Positions 28,569-37,611 of a stretch of 62,094 bases of DNA are shown one piece after another. The first letter of the stretch is position 1, and each line of letters starts with the position of its first letter. The notes under the pieces are model-generated. The model saw nothing but the letters and a program-made list of their open reading frames with translations, had not been told where the DNA came from and searched no databases. This stretch comes from an uncultured Prevotellaceae bacterium. Lineage in GTDB: Bacteria; Bacteroidota; Bacteroidia; Bacteroidales; Bacteroidaceae. The position numbers and the translations under genes were made by a program. The stretch is taken from contig CAMHUU010000015.1 in assembly GCA_946188395.1 (NCBI GenBank), forward strand, positions 1 to 62,094, in the 5' to 3' direction.

Positions 28569-31500
28569 ATGAAAAAACTATTTACTTTTGTGACAGTAAT
28601 GCTTCTGTCTTTGTTCGGAAGTGTGACTGTTAGTGCACAGGAGAAGCTGGACGTCGAAGGATTGCCAGTGACTTTTGACAATTGGAGTGCAAACTTCTTG
28701 ATTCCCAAGACGGACGTACAGGCTGGTGACAAGTTTATCTTTGTTGGCGAAGCCATTGAAGTCGCAGGTTGGGAATGGGGAGCTCAAGTACTACCTAAGA
28801 GCAATGGTGATGGTTGGCCTGATTTGGGCTCTGCTTTGGTCTTGGACGCAGAGGGTAAAGCCACTTTCGAGGTGACAGCCGAGTATGCTGAAGTAATTAA
28901 TGCTAATGGTGGTCTGCGTGTGCAAGGCATTGGCTGTAAAGTGAACGAAGTTTACTTTGAGAGCGCTATTGCTTATGAGACCACAGGAACATCTTTGGCT
29001 TTTGATGAGTATGGACAAATCTTCACTTCTGCTTTCTTAGGTTATACTGAGAATGCTAAGGTTGTGTTTACTGCCACTGTTACTGGTGCTGAAGGTTATG
29101 TCGGTTGGGGAAATGGAAGTATTCAAAGTCTGGATGGAAAGGTTACGGTTGCCAATTTAACCATAAAAGGCGAAGGCGATAACAAGTATTCGTTTACTTT
29201 GAAGGATCTTAAGGAAGCTTTGCTGTCTGGTCCTAATCAATATGGCAATTTCGGTATTGTATTCAACCAGTGGAATGTTGGCGGTGGAGCTTGTACATGT
29301 GTTCGTAAGAGTGTTGAGATCTTTGAGGTTGCTGGTGTTGTAGGTGAGGAAGTTACAGCCACAGTAAACGACGGCGAATCTATTGGCGATGCCATTGCTG
29401 CTGTTTCTCCGTTGGGAACCAAGATTGGTAAGCTGACCATTAATCTGCAAGAAGGTGCAACTGTTAGATTGAATAGCACACTGAAGATTTCTGACGACCT
29501 GACGATTAATGGTAATGGTGCTATCATCGATGCCTGGAACGTAGGTGCTAATCCCTTGATTTTACTGACTGGGGGTAGAACTGCTACTGCAGCAGCTGCT
29601 GCACCGCATCGTGCTCCTGAAACGATGGTCTCTGGTTACTACTATATCGATAATGTTATTCTGAAGAACCTGACCATTTGGAATGTCAGGGGTTCAATAG
29701 TCTATGATAACAAGATGAAGGTGGCTGTTGAAAATCTGACAATTGATAATTGCCAGTTACCTTTGAAGACAGAGAAAGTAAACTACGAGTCGCTCATTGC
29801 TTTCGAGCAGGGTGGTGTGAAGGATTTCACGATTCGGAATTCTACTGTTTATAATTATACTGATACTGGTGCAAAGTATTTCTTCCGTGAAACCAATAAT
29901 GGTCGCATGGATCGTCTTGGATACGACAAGAGTACTCAGACACAGTCGTGGACTTATATCAACAATACGTTCTATAAGACGATTAACAATGACAATGGTC
30001 AGTGGGGTAATGGTCCTAACGGACAGAACTATTTCAAGTACACTATTAAGAACAATATTTGGGTAGATTGCTCTAAGGATGTCATCCGTCGTTTGGGAAA
30101 TGGACGCATTGCTACAAAGGATGAATTACTTGACTTCGGCCATAATACCTACTTCCGTAATGGTGAGGATCTTTCGGCAAGCGAGGCTAGCTACGACAAG
30201 AGTGGTACTATCCTGACGACTAATCCTGCATTCGCTGATGCCGATAAGGATAACTTTACCATCGGTGCTTCTACCCAGCAGGCTAAATACCAGACTGGTG
30301 ACCCACGCTGGTTGACTGCATTTGCTGCAACCGACGAGGTGGATGTATTTGTAGCTGATGGTGCTGAAATCTCTGCTCTTGTTCTTGCAGAAGCTCCTAC
30401 TGCCAAGGCTGTGAACATCTATCTGACTCCTGGTTCAAGCTATACTTTGAACAGTCCTATCGAGACCTTCGTGAAGTTTATCGGTGTAGAGTCTGGTGAG
30501 CAGGCTGTTATTGATGCTTCTGCTCTGACCAATGCGATGATCATGCTGCCGAAGCAGGCTGGTGTTGATGCTGACGAAAAGGGCTTCTTCGCACTGGGCG
30601 ACGTAACTATTCAGGGTGTACGCATCACTGGTGTACCCAAGCAGGTATTCTGGGCTAACCAGACCAAGTATCTCGTTCCAACCCTGACGGTTGACAATAG
30701 TGTGATTGCACTGGCTGCCAGCAATTCCAACGTATTCGACACCTCTCGTGGTGGCGTGATTGGCAATTTCGTTATCAAGAATTCTACGATTGCTTGTCCC
30801 GATGGTAAGAACACCGGTTCGCTGTTCTCTTCACAGAGTGGTCAGAAGGCTACTGAGGCAGGTCTGGAGAAGCAGGTATTCTCATTCCAGAATTCTACAT
30901 TCTATAACATTGCCAACGGTAAGAACCTCATCACTCACCGTCAGTCAGGTCAGACTTGGCTGAACTACGAACTGAAGAACTGTATCGCAGTGAATAGTGG
31001 TAAGAGCGGCCAGTTCGTGGTTGGTATGAATCAGGGCCAGGCAAGTGCTAATCCTGTTTGGGCTATTTCTGGCAATAGCTTCAACTTCGAGGGCGAGGAA
31101 GGCTTGGCTGATACTTCTGCTGCTGAGGTAACGAAGGCTGGTCAGAAGGAAGTCGAGAAAGAAGACGGCACGAAGGAGAAGGTTGACATCGTAACCGATA
31201 ATGTCGAGGGCGTTGTGAAGTTCGTTAACCCCGTTGAGGCTGATTTCACACTGGCATACTGCCCGCAGCTGCTCGCCAAGATTGGTGACCCACGTTGGGT
31301 TGACAGTGATCTGGCTGCTGTTGCTGACGAATTGGCTAAGGAGGTTGAGGCTGCTATCGCTCTGCTGGGCGACACCGATCCTGCTAGCAGCACTGAGGCT
31401 ACCAATCTCAATAAGGCAATTGCCAGCGCTCAGGCTATGCTCGAGTCTGCTACGACTAATACGCAGTTCTACAAAGAGGAACTGGCTAAACTGAAGGAAG

Positions 31501-32147
31501 CTGAGGAGGCATTCAAGGCTACCATCGTTGACGACAAGTCTATCTTCTCTGCTAATCCTACTGAGGCATGGGATGCTCCTGCTGGCGCTGAGACTGAGAT
31601 TCCTGCTGCCAACGCAACCATCACTGGTGGTAAGATGTACGCTAACAACGGACAGGATGCTGCCAAAGCTATGATTAAGGTTCAGGGTGGTGAGGCTGCC
31701 TTCCAGTGCACCAACAACAACACCTTCTTCAAGGTCGTTCTGGACAAGGCTCTGGAGGCTGGCGACGTCATCAGCACTCGCATGCAGACCAGAACGGATA
31801 CTGACCTGGGTCTGTTCTTCGCAGCTGAGGCTACTCGTCCGAGCGAGACAACTACTGCTATCATCGTTCCTACTGCTGACGGACAGGTTTGGACAGATGC
31901 TCCTACCTATACTGTAGCTGCTGGCGACGGTATTTGCGGACAGAACACGTTCTACATCTTCCGTGCAACTGGTAAGAGCACATACTTCAATGCCTTCAAG
32001 ATTACCCGTGACGGTACTACTGGCATCAGCAACGTTCAGACCATTCAGATTGACAACGAGGCTGTTTACAACCTCTCTGGTCAAAAGGTTGATGCAAGCT
32101 ACAAGGGCGTAGTCATCAAGGGTGGTAAGAAGTTCTTCCAGAAGTAA
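28569..32147 (+). CDS. Large secreted beta-helix protein with sorting tail
   Basis: The 1192-residue product has a signal peptide (KKLFTFVTVMLLSLFGSVTVSAQ). An N-terminal beta domain (residues about 25-250) precedes a pectate-lyase-like right-handed helix region (about 255-610) with runs such as LTINLQEGATVRLNSTLKIS, LTINGNGAIIDAW, LKNLTIWNVRG and VENLTIDNCQLP, and a second such region (about 610-920). A helical spacer of about 65 residues rich in Ala, Glu and Lys follows, then a beta domain, and the tail VYNLSGQKVDASYKGVVIKGGKKFFQK is a type IX sorting signal. It resembles the DUF4957/DUF5123 group of Bacteroidetes; no catalytic residues could be assigned. Codon bias rises toward the 3' end. 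A role in binding or cutting polysaccharide is inferred only from the fold. Confidence 0.75.
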   Translation: MKKLFTFVTVMLLSLFGSVTVSAQEKLDVEGLPVTFDNWSANFLIPKTDVQAGDKFIFVGEAIEVAGWEWGAQVLPKSNGDGWPDLGSALVLDAEGKATFEVTAEYAEVINANGGLRVQGIGCKVNEVYFESAIAYETTGTSLAFDEYGQIFTSAFLGYTENAKVVFTATVTGAEGYVGWGNGSIQSLDGKVTVANLTIKGEGDNKYSFTLKDLKEALLSGPNQYGNFGIVFNQWNVGGGACTCVRKSVEIFEVAGVVGEEVTATVNDGESIGDAIAAVSPLGTKIGKLTINLQEGATVRLNSTLKISDDLTINGNGAIIDAWNVGANPLILLTGGRTATAAAAAPHRAPETMVSGYYYIDNVILKNLTIWNVRGSIVYDNKMKVAVENLTIDNCQLPLKTEKVNYESLIAFEQGGVKDFTIRNSTVYNYTDTGAKYFFRETNNGRMDRLGYDKSTQTQSWTYINNTFYKTINNDNGQWGNGPNGQNYFKYTIKNNIWVDCSKDVIRRLGNGRIATKDELLDFGHNTYFRNGEDLSASEASYDKSGTILTTNPAFADADKDNFTIGASTQQAKYQTGDPRWLTAFAATDEVDVFVADGAEISALVLAEAPTAKAVNIYLTPGSSYTLNSPIETFVKFIGVESGEQAVIDASALTNAMIMLPKQAGVDADEKGFFALGDVTIQGVRITGVPKQVFWANQTKYLVPTLTVDNSVIALAASNSNVFDTSRGGVIGNFVIKNSTIACPDGKNTGSLFSSQSGQKATEAGLEKQVFSFQNSTFYNIANGKNLITHRQSGQTWLNYELKNCIAVNSGKSGQFVVGMNQGQASANPVWAISGNSFNFEGEEGLADTSAAEVTKAGQKEVEKEDGTKEKVDIVTDNVEGVVKFVNPVEADFTLAYCPQLLAKIGDPRWVDSDLAAVADELAKEVEAAIALLGDTDPASSTEATNLNKAIASAQAMLESATTNTQFYKEELAKLKEAEEAFKATIVDDKSIFSANPTEAWDAPAGAETEIPAANATITGGKMYANNGQDAAKAMIKVQGGEAAFQCTNNNTFFKVVLDKALEAGDVISTRMQTRTDTDLGLFFAAEATRPSETTTAIIVPTADGQVWTDAPTYTVAAGDGICGQNTFYIFRATGKSTYFNAFKITRDGTTGISNVQTIQIDNEAVYNLSGQKVDASYKGVVIKGGKKFFQK

Positions 32148-32166
32148 GTATTAGTTATTATTATAA

Positions 32167-32202
32167 AAAAACGGTGAACCTTGCATGGGTTCACCGTTTT
32201 TT
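32167..32202 (+). terminator. Intrinsic terminator after the 28569 gene
   Basis: The stem AACGGTGAACC/GGTTCACCGTT with a short loop is preceded by six A and followed by seven T residues, so it could also act on the other strand. The -7 box of the next gene begins 4 nt later. Confidence 0.9.
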
Positions 32203-32205
32203 TAT

Positions 32206-32213
32206 TACCTTTG
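32206..32213 (+). promoter_or_regulatory. -7 box of the YghO-like gene
   Basis: TACCTTTG lies between the terminator and the ATG at 32218, which is only 4 nt downstream. The -33 region would fall inside the terminator stem. The transcript is probably leaderless. Confidence 0.72.
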
Positions 32214-32217
32214 CAGC

Positions 32218-33360
32218 ATGATAGAGATAAAAAAGGTTGAAGACCTAAAAGGACTGAAGAAGTTCTTGCAGTTTCGTTATGATCTGTACCGCGACTGTCA
32301 GTGGGCGGTGCCGTTTTTATATTCTGACGAGATGAACACGCTGCGCAGCGACCGCAATGCAGCCTTTGAATGCTGTGAGTCGGACTATTTTCTGGCTTAT
32401 AAGGACGGGCGCCCCGTGGGTCGAGTGGCAGCAATTATCAATCGCCGTGCCAACGAACGCTGGCAACATCAGCAGGTGCGCTTCGGCTGGTTCGACTTCG
32501 TAGACGACCAGGAAGTGTCGCGAGCCCTGCTGGAAACTGTAGAGCAGTGGGGCCGTGAACGCGGAATGACGGAGATGATTGGTCCGATGGGTTTTACCGA
32601 TATGGATCGCGAGGGTATGCTCTTCGAAGGTTTTGAGGAAGATACCACGATGTATGTCAACTACAACTATCCCTATTATCCGCAGCACATGGAGCAGCTG
32701 GGGGGCTTCGAAAAGGACAACGACTATATGGAATGCAAGGTGAAGGTGCCCGAGCGGGTGCCCGACAAGTTCCATAAGATTGCCGCCATGATTGGCAAGC
32801 GTTATAACCTGCAGGTCAGGAAGTTTACCCGCAAGGAGCTGTTAGAAGACGGCAAAGGTCACGAAATCTTCAATATCATCAACGCCACGTATAAGGACCT
32901 GTACGGCTATTCGGAACTGTCGGACCACCAGATTAACCAGCTGGTAGACCAATATATCAAGATTGCCGACCTGAATCTGGTTACTGCCGTTGAGGACTGG
33001 AATACGCCCGAGCATAAGATGGTGGGCTTCGGCATTACCTTCCCCTCGTTCACCTCAGCGCTGCGCAAAACCCGCGACGGCAAGTTGTTGCCCTTTGGCT
33101 GGTGGCCTTTGCTGCGTACCCTGAAGTGGCACAAGACCAGTGTCGTTGACCTGCTGTTGATTGGCGTGCTGCCCGAATACCGTGCCAAAGGAGCCAACTC
33201 GATTATCTTCGACGACCTGATTCAGTGGTTCCAGCGCTACAACTTCGAATACGCTGAAACGGGTCCGCAGATGGAAAGCAACGAGGGTGTGCTGTCGCAG
33301 TGGCAGTATCTGGAAGCCCGCGTCCACCGCAAGCATCGGTGCTATAAGAAGAAACTATAA
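32218..33360 (+). CDS. YghO-like GNAT-fold protein
   Basis: The 380-residue protein resembles E. coli YghO and its Bacteroidetes relatives, with a GNAT acyltransferase fold but no known reaction. Typical features are FLQFRYDLYRDCQWAVPFLYSDE, FECCESDYFLAYKDGRPVGRVAAIINRR (GNAT strands), GPMGFTDMDREGMLFEGF, and the second half with VGFGITFPSFTSAL and LLIGVLPEYRAKGANSIIF. The ATG at 32218 is chosen because relatives begin MIEIKKV and because the promoter lies just before it; the longer frame from 32185 would start inside the terminator. A 13-bp hairpin follows the stop codon. Confidence 0.86.
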   Translation: MIEIKKVEDLKGLKKFLQFRYDLYRDCQWAVPFLYSDEMNTLRSDRNAAFECCESDYFLAYKDGRPVGRVAAIINRRANERWQHQQVRFGWFDFVDDQEVSRALLETVEQWGRERGMTEMIGPMGFTDMDREGMLFEGFEEDTTMYVNYNYPYYPQHMEQLGGFEKDNDYMECKVKVPERVPDKFHKIAAMIGKRYNLQVRKFTRKELLEDGKGHEIFNIINATYKDLYGYSELSDHQINQLVDQYIKIADLNLVTAVEDWNTPEHKMVGFGITFPSFTSALRKTRDGKLLPFGWWPLLRTLKWHKTSVVDLLLIGVLPEYRAKGANSIIFDDLIQWFQRYNFEYAETGPQMESNEGVLSQWQYLEARVHRKHRCYKKKL

Positions 33361-33500
33361 ATCAAAGGCATTGATTTATCAAACAATGCCTTTGATTTAT
33401 CAAACGTTGCCTTAGTTTTATCAAACGTTGTCGTAGATTTAACTTTACCTTACGGATAACAACCTTTTATCCGTAGGCTTAAGATGTTTTATCCTAAGCC
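33361..33500. repeat. Clustered direct and inverted repeats between the YghO-like gene and ispG
   Basis: Right after the stop codon, ATCAAAGGCATTG (33361-33373) pairs perfectly with CAATGCCTTTGAT (33384-33396). The word TTTATCAAAC is then repeated three times at about 20-nt spacing. Next come TACGGATAA with TTATCCGTA, and TAGGCTTA with TAAGCCTA. The words are unique to this locus but strongly related to each other. The region fills the gap between two convergent genes and may serve as terminators. Confidence 0.72.
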
Positions 33501-33509
33501 TACGAATGT

Positions 33510-34967
33510 TTAAGCCTTAGCCTTTCTGTTGGGGGCATCGTCCTCTATCAGCTGCAGCAACCGTTCGACGGCTTCCTCTTCGGGGATGTTCTTCTCAACG
33601 CAGACTTTCTGCTTGTAGAGGGATATCTTTCCGCGTCCGGCTCCGACGTAGCCATAGTCGGCATCAGCCATTTCGCCAGGACCGTTTACAATACAGCCCA
33701 TGATGCCAATCTTCAGGCCTACCAAGTGGCTCGTGGCAGCCTTGATGCGGGCGATGGTCTCCTGCAGGTTGTAAAGCGTGCGGCCACACCCCGGACAGCT
33801 GATATATTCCGTCTTGGTGAACTTGATGCGGGCTGCCTGTAGAATGGCATCGGAAAGGAGGGTGAGTTGTTCACGGGTGAACCGCGAACCACAGTGAATC
33901 TCCAGTTTCGTGGCCTTGCGGTCGATAAGCAGGGCTCCCACTGCCATTGCGGCTTTGAGTTGGAGGGTCTCCCAATCATCTTCGCAGCTGAACTGCGAAG
34001 CACCGGACGCACTTTGGGCGGTTGGTTGCGACTCAGTCGCAACAGACGGGATGGTGAGGGTGATGGTATCGTCCTTGATGCTGGCTTCGGCTTCGGCACG
34101 AAGGCGGGTGCACTCGGGGATGAGGTCCACCAGTTTGCGGGCTACGGGAATCTCGCACTCGGGCTCTTCGGACAGCGACACGCGGATGGTGTCGCCAATG
34201 CCTTCGGTAAGCAGGGCGCCAATGCCCACTGCCGACTTGATGCGTCCGTCTTCACCCTCGCCAGCCTCTGTGACACCCAGATGCAGCGGGTAGTGCATGT
34301 CCTCAGCGTCCATCGCCTTGACAAGCAGGCGGACGGTAGTTACCATGACGACAGTATTCGAAGCCTTGATGCTGATGACCACATCGTCGAACTGCTCGCG
34401 ACGGAAGATGCGCAGGAACTCCATGCAACTCTCGACAATACCCTCGGGGGTATCTCCGTAACGACTCATGATGCGGTCGGAGAGCGAACCGTGATTCACA
34501 CCGATGCGGACAGCGGTATGGTGTTCCTTGCAGATATTGATAAAAGGCACGAGCTTGCGCTCAATCTTCTTCAGTTCCTCGGCATACTCTTCGTCGGTAT
34601 ACTCCAGATGCTTGAAAGTACGTCCTGGGTCGACGTAGTTGCCCGGATTGATGCGAACCTTCTCGCAGTATTGGGCAGCGACATCTGCCGTATGAGCCGT
34701 GAAGTGGACGTCAGCCACTAGCGGTGTCTGGTAGCCGTCAGCCTTCAGACGGGCCGAGATGTTCTTCATGTTCTCAGCCTCGCGAGTGCCTTGGGTTGTA
34801 AATCGTACCAGTTCGCCACCAGCATCGATGATGCGCTTGGCCTGGGCCACACTGGCCTCGGTGTCGTTGGTGTCGGTAGTAGCCATCGACTGAATGCGGA
34901 TGGGGTTGTCGCCACCAATGGCGATGTTGCCCACATGGGCTACACTGCTAATTCGTCTTGTACTCAT
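33510..34967 (-). CDS. ispG: (E)-4-hydroxy-3-methylbut-2-enyl-diphosphate synthase
   Basis: IspG (GcpE) is the iron-sulfur enzyme that reduces ME-cPP to HMBPP in the MEP pathway of isoprenoid synthesis. The 485-residue form carries the TIM barrel (IRIQSMATTDTNDTEASVAQA, VADVHFTAHTAD, VRINPGNYVDP, RIGVNHGSLSDRI), an inserted middle domain, and a C-terminal cluster-binding domain with SCPGCGRTLYNLQE and GIMGCIVNGPGEMADADYGYVG (Cys ligands). The middle insertion is usual for Bacteroidetes. Within it lies the palindrome GTTGCGACTCAGTCGCAAC (34025-34043), in frame as VATESQ. The start overlaps purE by 20 nt, so the two are coupled. Confidence 0.95.
   Translation of the reverse strand: MSTRRISSVAHVGNIAIGGDNPIRIQSMATTDTNDTEASVAQAKRIIDAGGELVRFTTQGTREAENMKNISARLKADGYQTPLVADVHFTAHTADVAAQYCEKVRINPGNYVDPGRTFKHLEYTDEEYAEELKKIERKLVPFINICKEHHTAVRIGVNHGSLSDRIMSRYGDTPEGIVESCMEFLRIFRREQFDDVVISIKASNTVVMVTTVRLLVKAMDAEDMHYPLHLGVTEAGEGEDGRIKSAVGIGALLTEGIGDTIRVSLSEEPECEIPVARKLVDLIPECTRLRAEAEASIKDDTITLTIPSVATESQPTAQSASGASQFSCEDDWETLQLKAAMAVGALLIDRKATKLEIHCGSRFTREQLTLLSDAILQAARIKFTKTEYISCPGCGRTLYNLQETIARIKAATSHLVGLKIGIMGCIVNGPGEMADADYGYVGAGRGKISLYKQKVCVEKNIPEEEAVERLLQLIEDDAPNRKAKA
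34025..34043. repeat. Perfect palindrome inside ispG, identical to one near argS
   Basis: The 19-mer GTTGCGACTCAGTCGCAAC has 9-nt arms around a central C. The identical 19-mer occurs at 53224-53242 in the argS-rnhA spacer. Confidence 0.92.
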
Positions 34968-35454
34968 ACTTAACTTCTGCTAAATCTTGATTGGCTTTCT
35001 CAATCTTCGCTTTCAGACCTGCCTTGTAGTCGGCTAGGCGCTGGGCAATAGCTTCGTCCGTCAGTGCCAGCATCTCGACAGCCAGGATGGCTGCATTCTG
35101 GGCGCCATTGACACCCACAGTAGCGACGGGAATGCCCGGGGGCATCTGGATGATGCTCAGCATGGCGTCGAGTCCGTCGAGCATACCCTTGATGGGAACG
35201 CCAATGACGGGCAGCGTCGTTGAGGCTGCAATGACGCCAGGCAGGGCGGCAGCCATTCCTGCTGCAGCGATGATAACTTTCAGTCCGCGCTCTTTGGCCT
35301 GGGTTGCAAACTGTTCAACGGCCTCGGGGGTGCGGTGAGCGGAGAGGGCGTTGACTTCGAAAGGAATCTGTAAGTCGTTGAGTTGCTTACAGGCTTTCTC
35401 CATAACGGGCAGGTCAGACGTGCTGCCCATGATGATGCTTACTAATGGTGTCAT
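34948..35454 (-). CDS. purE: N5-carboxyaminoimidazole ribonucleotide mutase PurE
   Basis: Class I PurE moves the carboxyl group of N5-CAIR to give CAIR in purine synthesis. The 168-residue product shows IIMGSTSDLPVMEKA (phosphate loop), SAHRTPE (active-site His region), IIAAAGMAAALPGVIA and GVPIKGMLDGLDAMLSIIQMPPGIPVATVGVN, all standard. It lies downstream of the PAP2-like gene and rpoN on the same strand; a gap of 38 nt containing three octamer repeats separates it from the former. Its 3' end overlaps ispG. Confidence 0.96.
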   Translation of the reverse strand: MTPLVSIIMGSTSDLPVMEKACKQLNDLQIPFEVNALSAHRTPEAVEQFATQAKERGLKVIIAAAGMAAALPGVIAASTTLPVIGVPIKGMLDGLDAMLSIIQMPPGIPVATVGVNGAQNAAILAVEMLALTDEAIAQRLADYKAGLKAKIEKANQDLAEVKYEYKTN

Positions 35455-35467
35455 ATTTTTTCTTTTT

Positions 35468-35491
35468 ATTTCGATATTTCGTTATTTCGAG
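35468..35491 (-). repeat. Octamer repeat between the PAP2-like gene and purE
   Basis: ATTTCGAT, ATTTCGTT and ATTTCGAG are in tandem. The reverse complement (CGAAATAACGAAATATCG) is the same series as the array at 26390-26477. Confidence 0.85.
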
Positions 35492-35492
35492 A

Positions 35493-36113
35493 TTATAAAA
35501 ACAGGATAGCTACTGCCGCGCAGAGGAATCCGACCCAGAAGCCAACCACTACTTGGGCGAGAGTGTGCTGACGTAAAATCATTCGGCAGGTGCCGATGGC
35601 GCCACCCACGAGGAACACCAGACAGAGCCACCACACGGGGTTGAAGCCCAGATAGTAGGCAAAGGCAAACAGCGCACCGCCCACGCCTCCGATAGCGGCA
35701 GTATGGGTGGAAATCTTCCACCAGACGTTGATGAGTGCGCAGACAATCTGTACCAGCAGAGCCGCCACCACAATAGATCCCATGAAATGGGGCATGTGGA
35801 GACGTTCCATCACATAGATGCAGGTGAAGTAGCAAACGATGGAGATGACGTAAGGCACCATGCGTCGTTCGCGGTGTCCCAGCTCGATGAGGTTCCAGCC
35901 CTGATAACGGCGGTAAAGATGTATGAGCAGGGTGGGGAGGAGAATGGTGAACAGATAGGTCAGCAGCAGGACCTGGAGCTTGTAATTCCAGGAGAACATG
36001 CTGAGGTAGCTGAACAGAAAGAGCACTACCAGTCCGATGACGGGCAGATAGAACGGTGTGAAGACCATGCTCACGATGCGGGCAGCCAGGATGAATTGCT
36101 TTTCTCGTTTCAT
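35493..36113 (-). CDS. Membrane protein, PAP2-like
   Basis: The 206-residue protein has about six hydrophobic membrane segments. A stretch KISTHTAAIGGVGGALFAF followed by RMILRQHTLAQVVVGFWVG recalls the two C-terminal phosphatase motifs of the PAP2 family (SGHA-type, and R-x5-H-x3-D-type). However, the Gly-His of the first is Thr-His, and the Asp of the second is replaced, so activity is uncertain. PAP2 proteins act on lipid phosphates such as undecaprenyl pyrophosphate. The start overlaps the stop of rpoN by ATGA, so the pair is translationally coupled. Confidence 0.72.
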   Translation of the reverse strand: MKREKQFILAARIVSMVFTPFYLPVIGLVVLFLFSYLSMFSWNYKLQVLLLTYLFTILLPTLLIHLYRRYQGWNLIELGHRERRMVPYVISIVCYFTCIYVMERLHMPHFMGSIVVAALLVQIVCALINVWWKISTHTAAIGGVGGALFAFAYYLGFNPVWWLCLVFLVGGAIGTCRMILRQHTLAQVVVGFWVGFLCAAVAILFL

Positions 36114-37606
36114 TTTCTTAATCTTGCAACGGGGATTCCCATTTGTTCACGATATTTTGTGACGGTACGACGGGCTATCGGATAGCCTTTCTCTGCCAGC
36201 AGTCCTTTCAGCGCATCGTCGCTCAAAGGCTTGCGCTTGTCTTCTGCTTCAATGAGCTCCCGCAGGACAGCCTTAATCTTCCGGGTCGACAGCTCCTCAC
36301 CATCTGCCGTCACATAGCTGTCGCTGAAGAAGTAGCGTAGGGGGAAGGTTCCCCAGCGGGTCTGGGCATATTTTGAATTACTGACACGCGAAATGGTGCT
36401 GACGTTCAGTCCGGTGCGCTCAGCAATGTCTTTCAGAATCATGGGACGCAGGGACGCCTCGTCGCCATCTTCAAAGAAACGGTGCTGCCACTGGATAATG
36501 GCCCGCATGGTAATGGTCAGCGTGTGGCGCCGCATCTTGATGGCTTCGATGAACATCTGGGCGGCATCCACCTTTTTCCGGGTATAGACCAGCGCTTCCG
36601 ACATCTGGCGGCTGAGCTGTTCTTTGCTGTCCTGGTATTCTTGAAGTGTCTCGGTGAACGACGGCGAGACGCACAATTCCGGCATCTCGGCAGCGTTGAG
36701 CGAGAAGGTGACGGTGCCGTCGTCGTGAGTTTCGACAATGAAGTCGGGAGTGATTTGCTGGAGCGAGCGCCCGATGGTCTCGCTAATGGATGATCCCGGC
36801 TTGGGGTTCAGCTTGCGCAGCTCGGCAATGAGTGTCCCGGCCTGCAGTTCGCTCAGGTGGAGCACATGCTGAAGACGCTGCCAATGCTTCTTGGTGAAGA
36901 GGTCAAAGTATTCGCTGATGGTCAGCTCCATCAATTCTTTGAGACGGGAAGGCTCGCGGCGCTGAATCTGCAGCAGCAGGCATTCCTGCAGCGTACGGGC
37001 TCCGATGCCGGCAGGGTCGAACTCCTGCAGCAACAGCAGCACTTCTTCTATCTCCTTGGTACTAGCATCAACATGATGGTAGATGGCCAGTTCGTCGCTG
37101 ATGTTGTCGAGTGACTTACGGAGCAGTCCGTCGTCGTCCAGCGAACCGATAAGATATTCCATGATGTCGCGCTGACGCTCGGTGATGTTGGCCATATTCA
37201 TCTGCTCGTTCAGCTGGTCGATGAACGACTCGGTCTGTCCGTAGACGATTTCTTCGCGGTCCTCTTGTCCGGAATGGCCTCCTTGATAGACGGGCAGATC
37301 CTCGTCGTCGCGACCAATCGACTCCAAGGCGGCATCCATAGCCGACTGGCGTTCCTCCTGTTCGTAATCGTCGGAAGAAGGGGATTCCTGATTGTCCGGA
37401 CTTTCCGGATATTCCGGGAAATCCTGGTTTTCGTCAGCCGACACCTCCAATGCCGGGTTGTCGTCCATCTCGGTCTTGATGCGCTCCAGCAGTTGGGTGA
37501 TGGGCAACTCAGTCAGTTGCGCCTGCAACAATTGTTGCTGCGTGATGCTCTGGGCCAACTTCTGTTGTTGGGTGAGTTTCTGCTCCTGTATCTGTTTCTG
37601 TGCCAT
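36110..37606 (-). CDS. rpoN: RNA polymerase sigma-54 factor
   Basis: RpoN directs RNA polymerase to -24/-12 promoters and needs an AAA+ activator; none is encoded in this window. From the ATG at 37606 the protein has 498 residues. Region I is Gln/Leu-rich (KLTQQQKLAQSITQQQLLQAQLTELP), region II is acidic (about residues 50-110, with many Glu, Asp, Ser), and region III holds the core-binding part (EFDPAGIGARTLQECLLLQ), the helix-turn-helix (DIAERTGLNVSTISRVSNSKYAQT) and the RpoN box ARRTVTKYREQMGIP. An upstream extension to 37681 overlaps the preceding gene and was rejected. The preceding gene ends 5 nt before the start. Confidence 0.95.
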   Translation of the reverse strand: MAQKQIQEQKLTQQQKLAQSITQQQLLQAQLTELPITQLLERIKTEMDDNPALEVSADENQDFPEYPESPDNQESPSSDDYEQEERQSAMDAALESIGRDDEDLPVYQGGHSGQEDREEIVYGQTESFIDQLNEQMNMANITERQRDIMEYLIGSLDDDGLLRKSLDNISDELAIYHHVDASTKEIEEVLLLLQEFDPAGIGARTLQECLLLQIQRREPSRLKELMELTISEYFDLFTKKHWQRLQHVLHLSELQAGTLIAELRKLNPKPGSSISETIGRSLQQITPDFIVETHDDGTVTFSLNAAEMPELCVSPSFTETLQEYQDSKEQLSRQMSEALVYTRKKVDAAQMFIEAIKMRRHTLTITMRAIIQWQHRFFEDGDEASLRPMILKDIAERTGLNVSTISRVSNSKYAQTRWGTFPLRYFFSDSYVTADGEELSTRKIKAVLRELIEAEDKRKPLSDDALKGLLAEKGYPIARRTVTKYREQMGIPVARLRK

Positions 37607-37611
37607 CGTGT

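Noticed and set aside
30945..32084. 379-codon minus-strand frame opposite the large beta-helix protein
   Set aside because: Codon-bias shadow of a well-supported gene with signal peptide and sorting tail.
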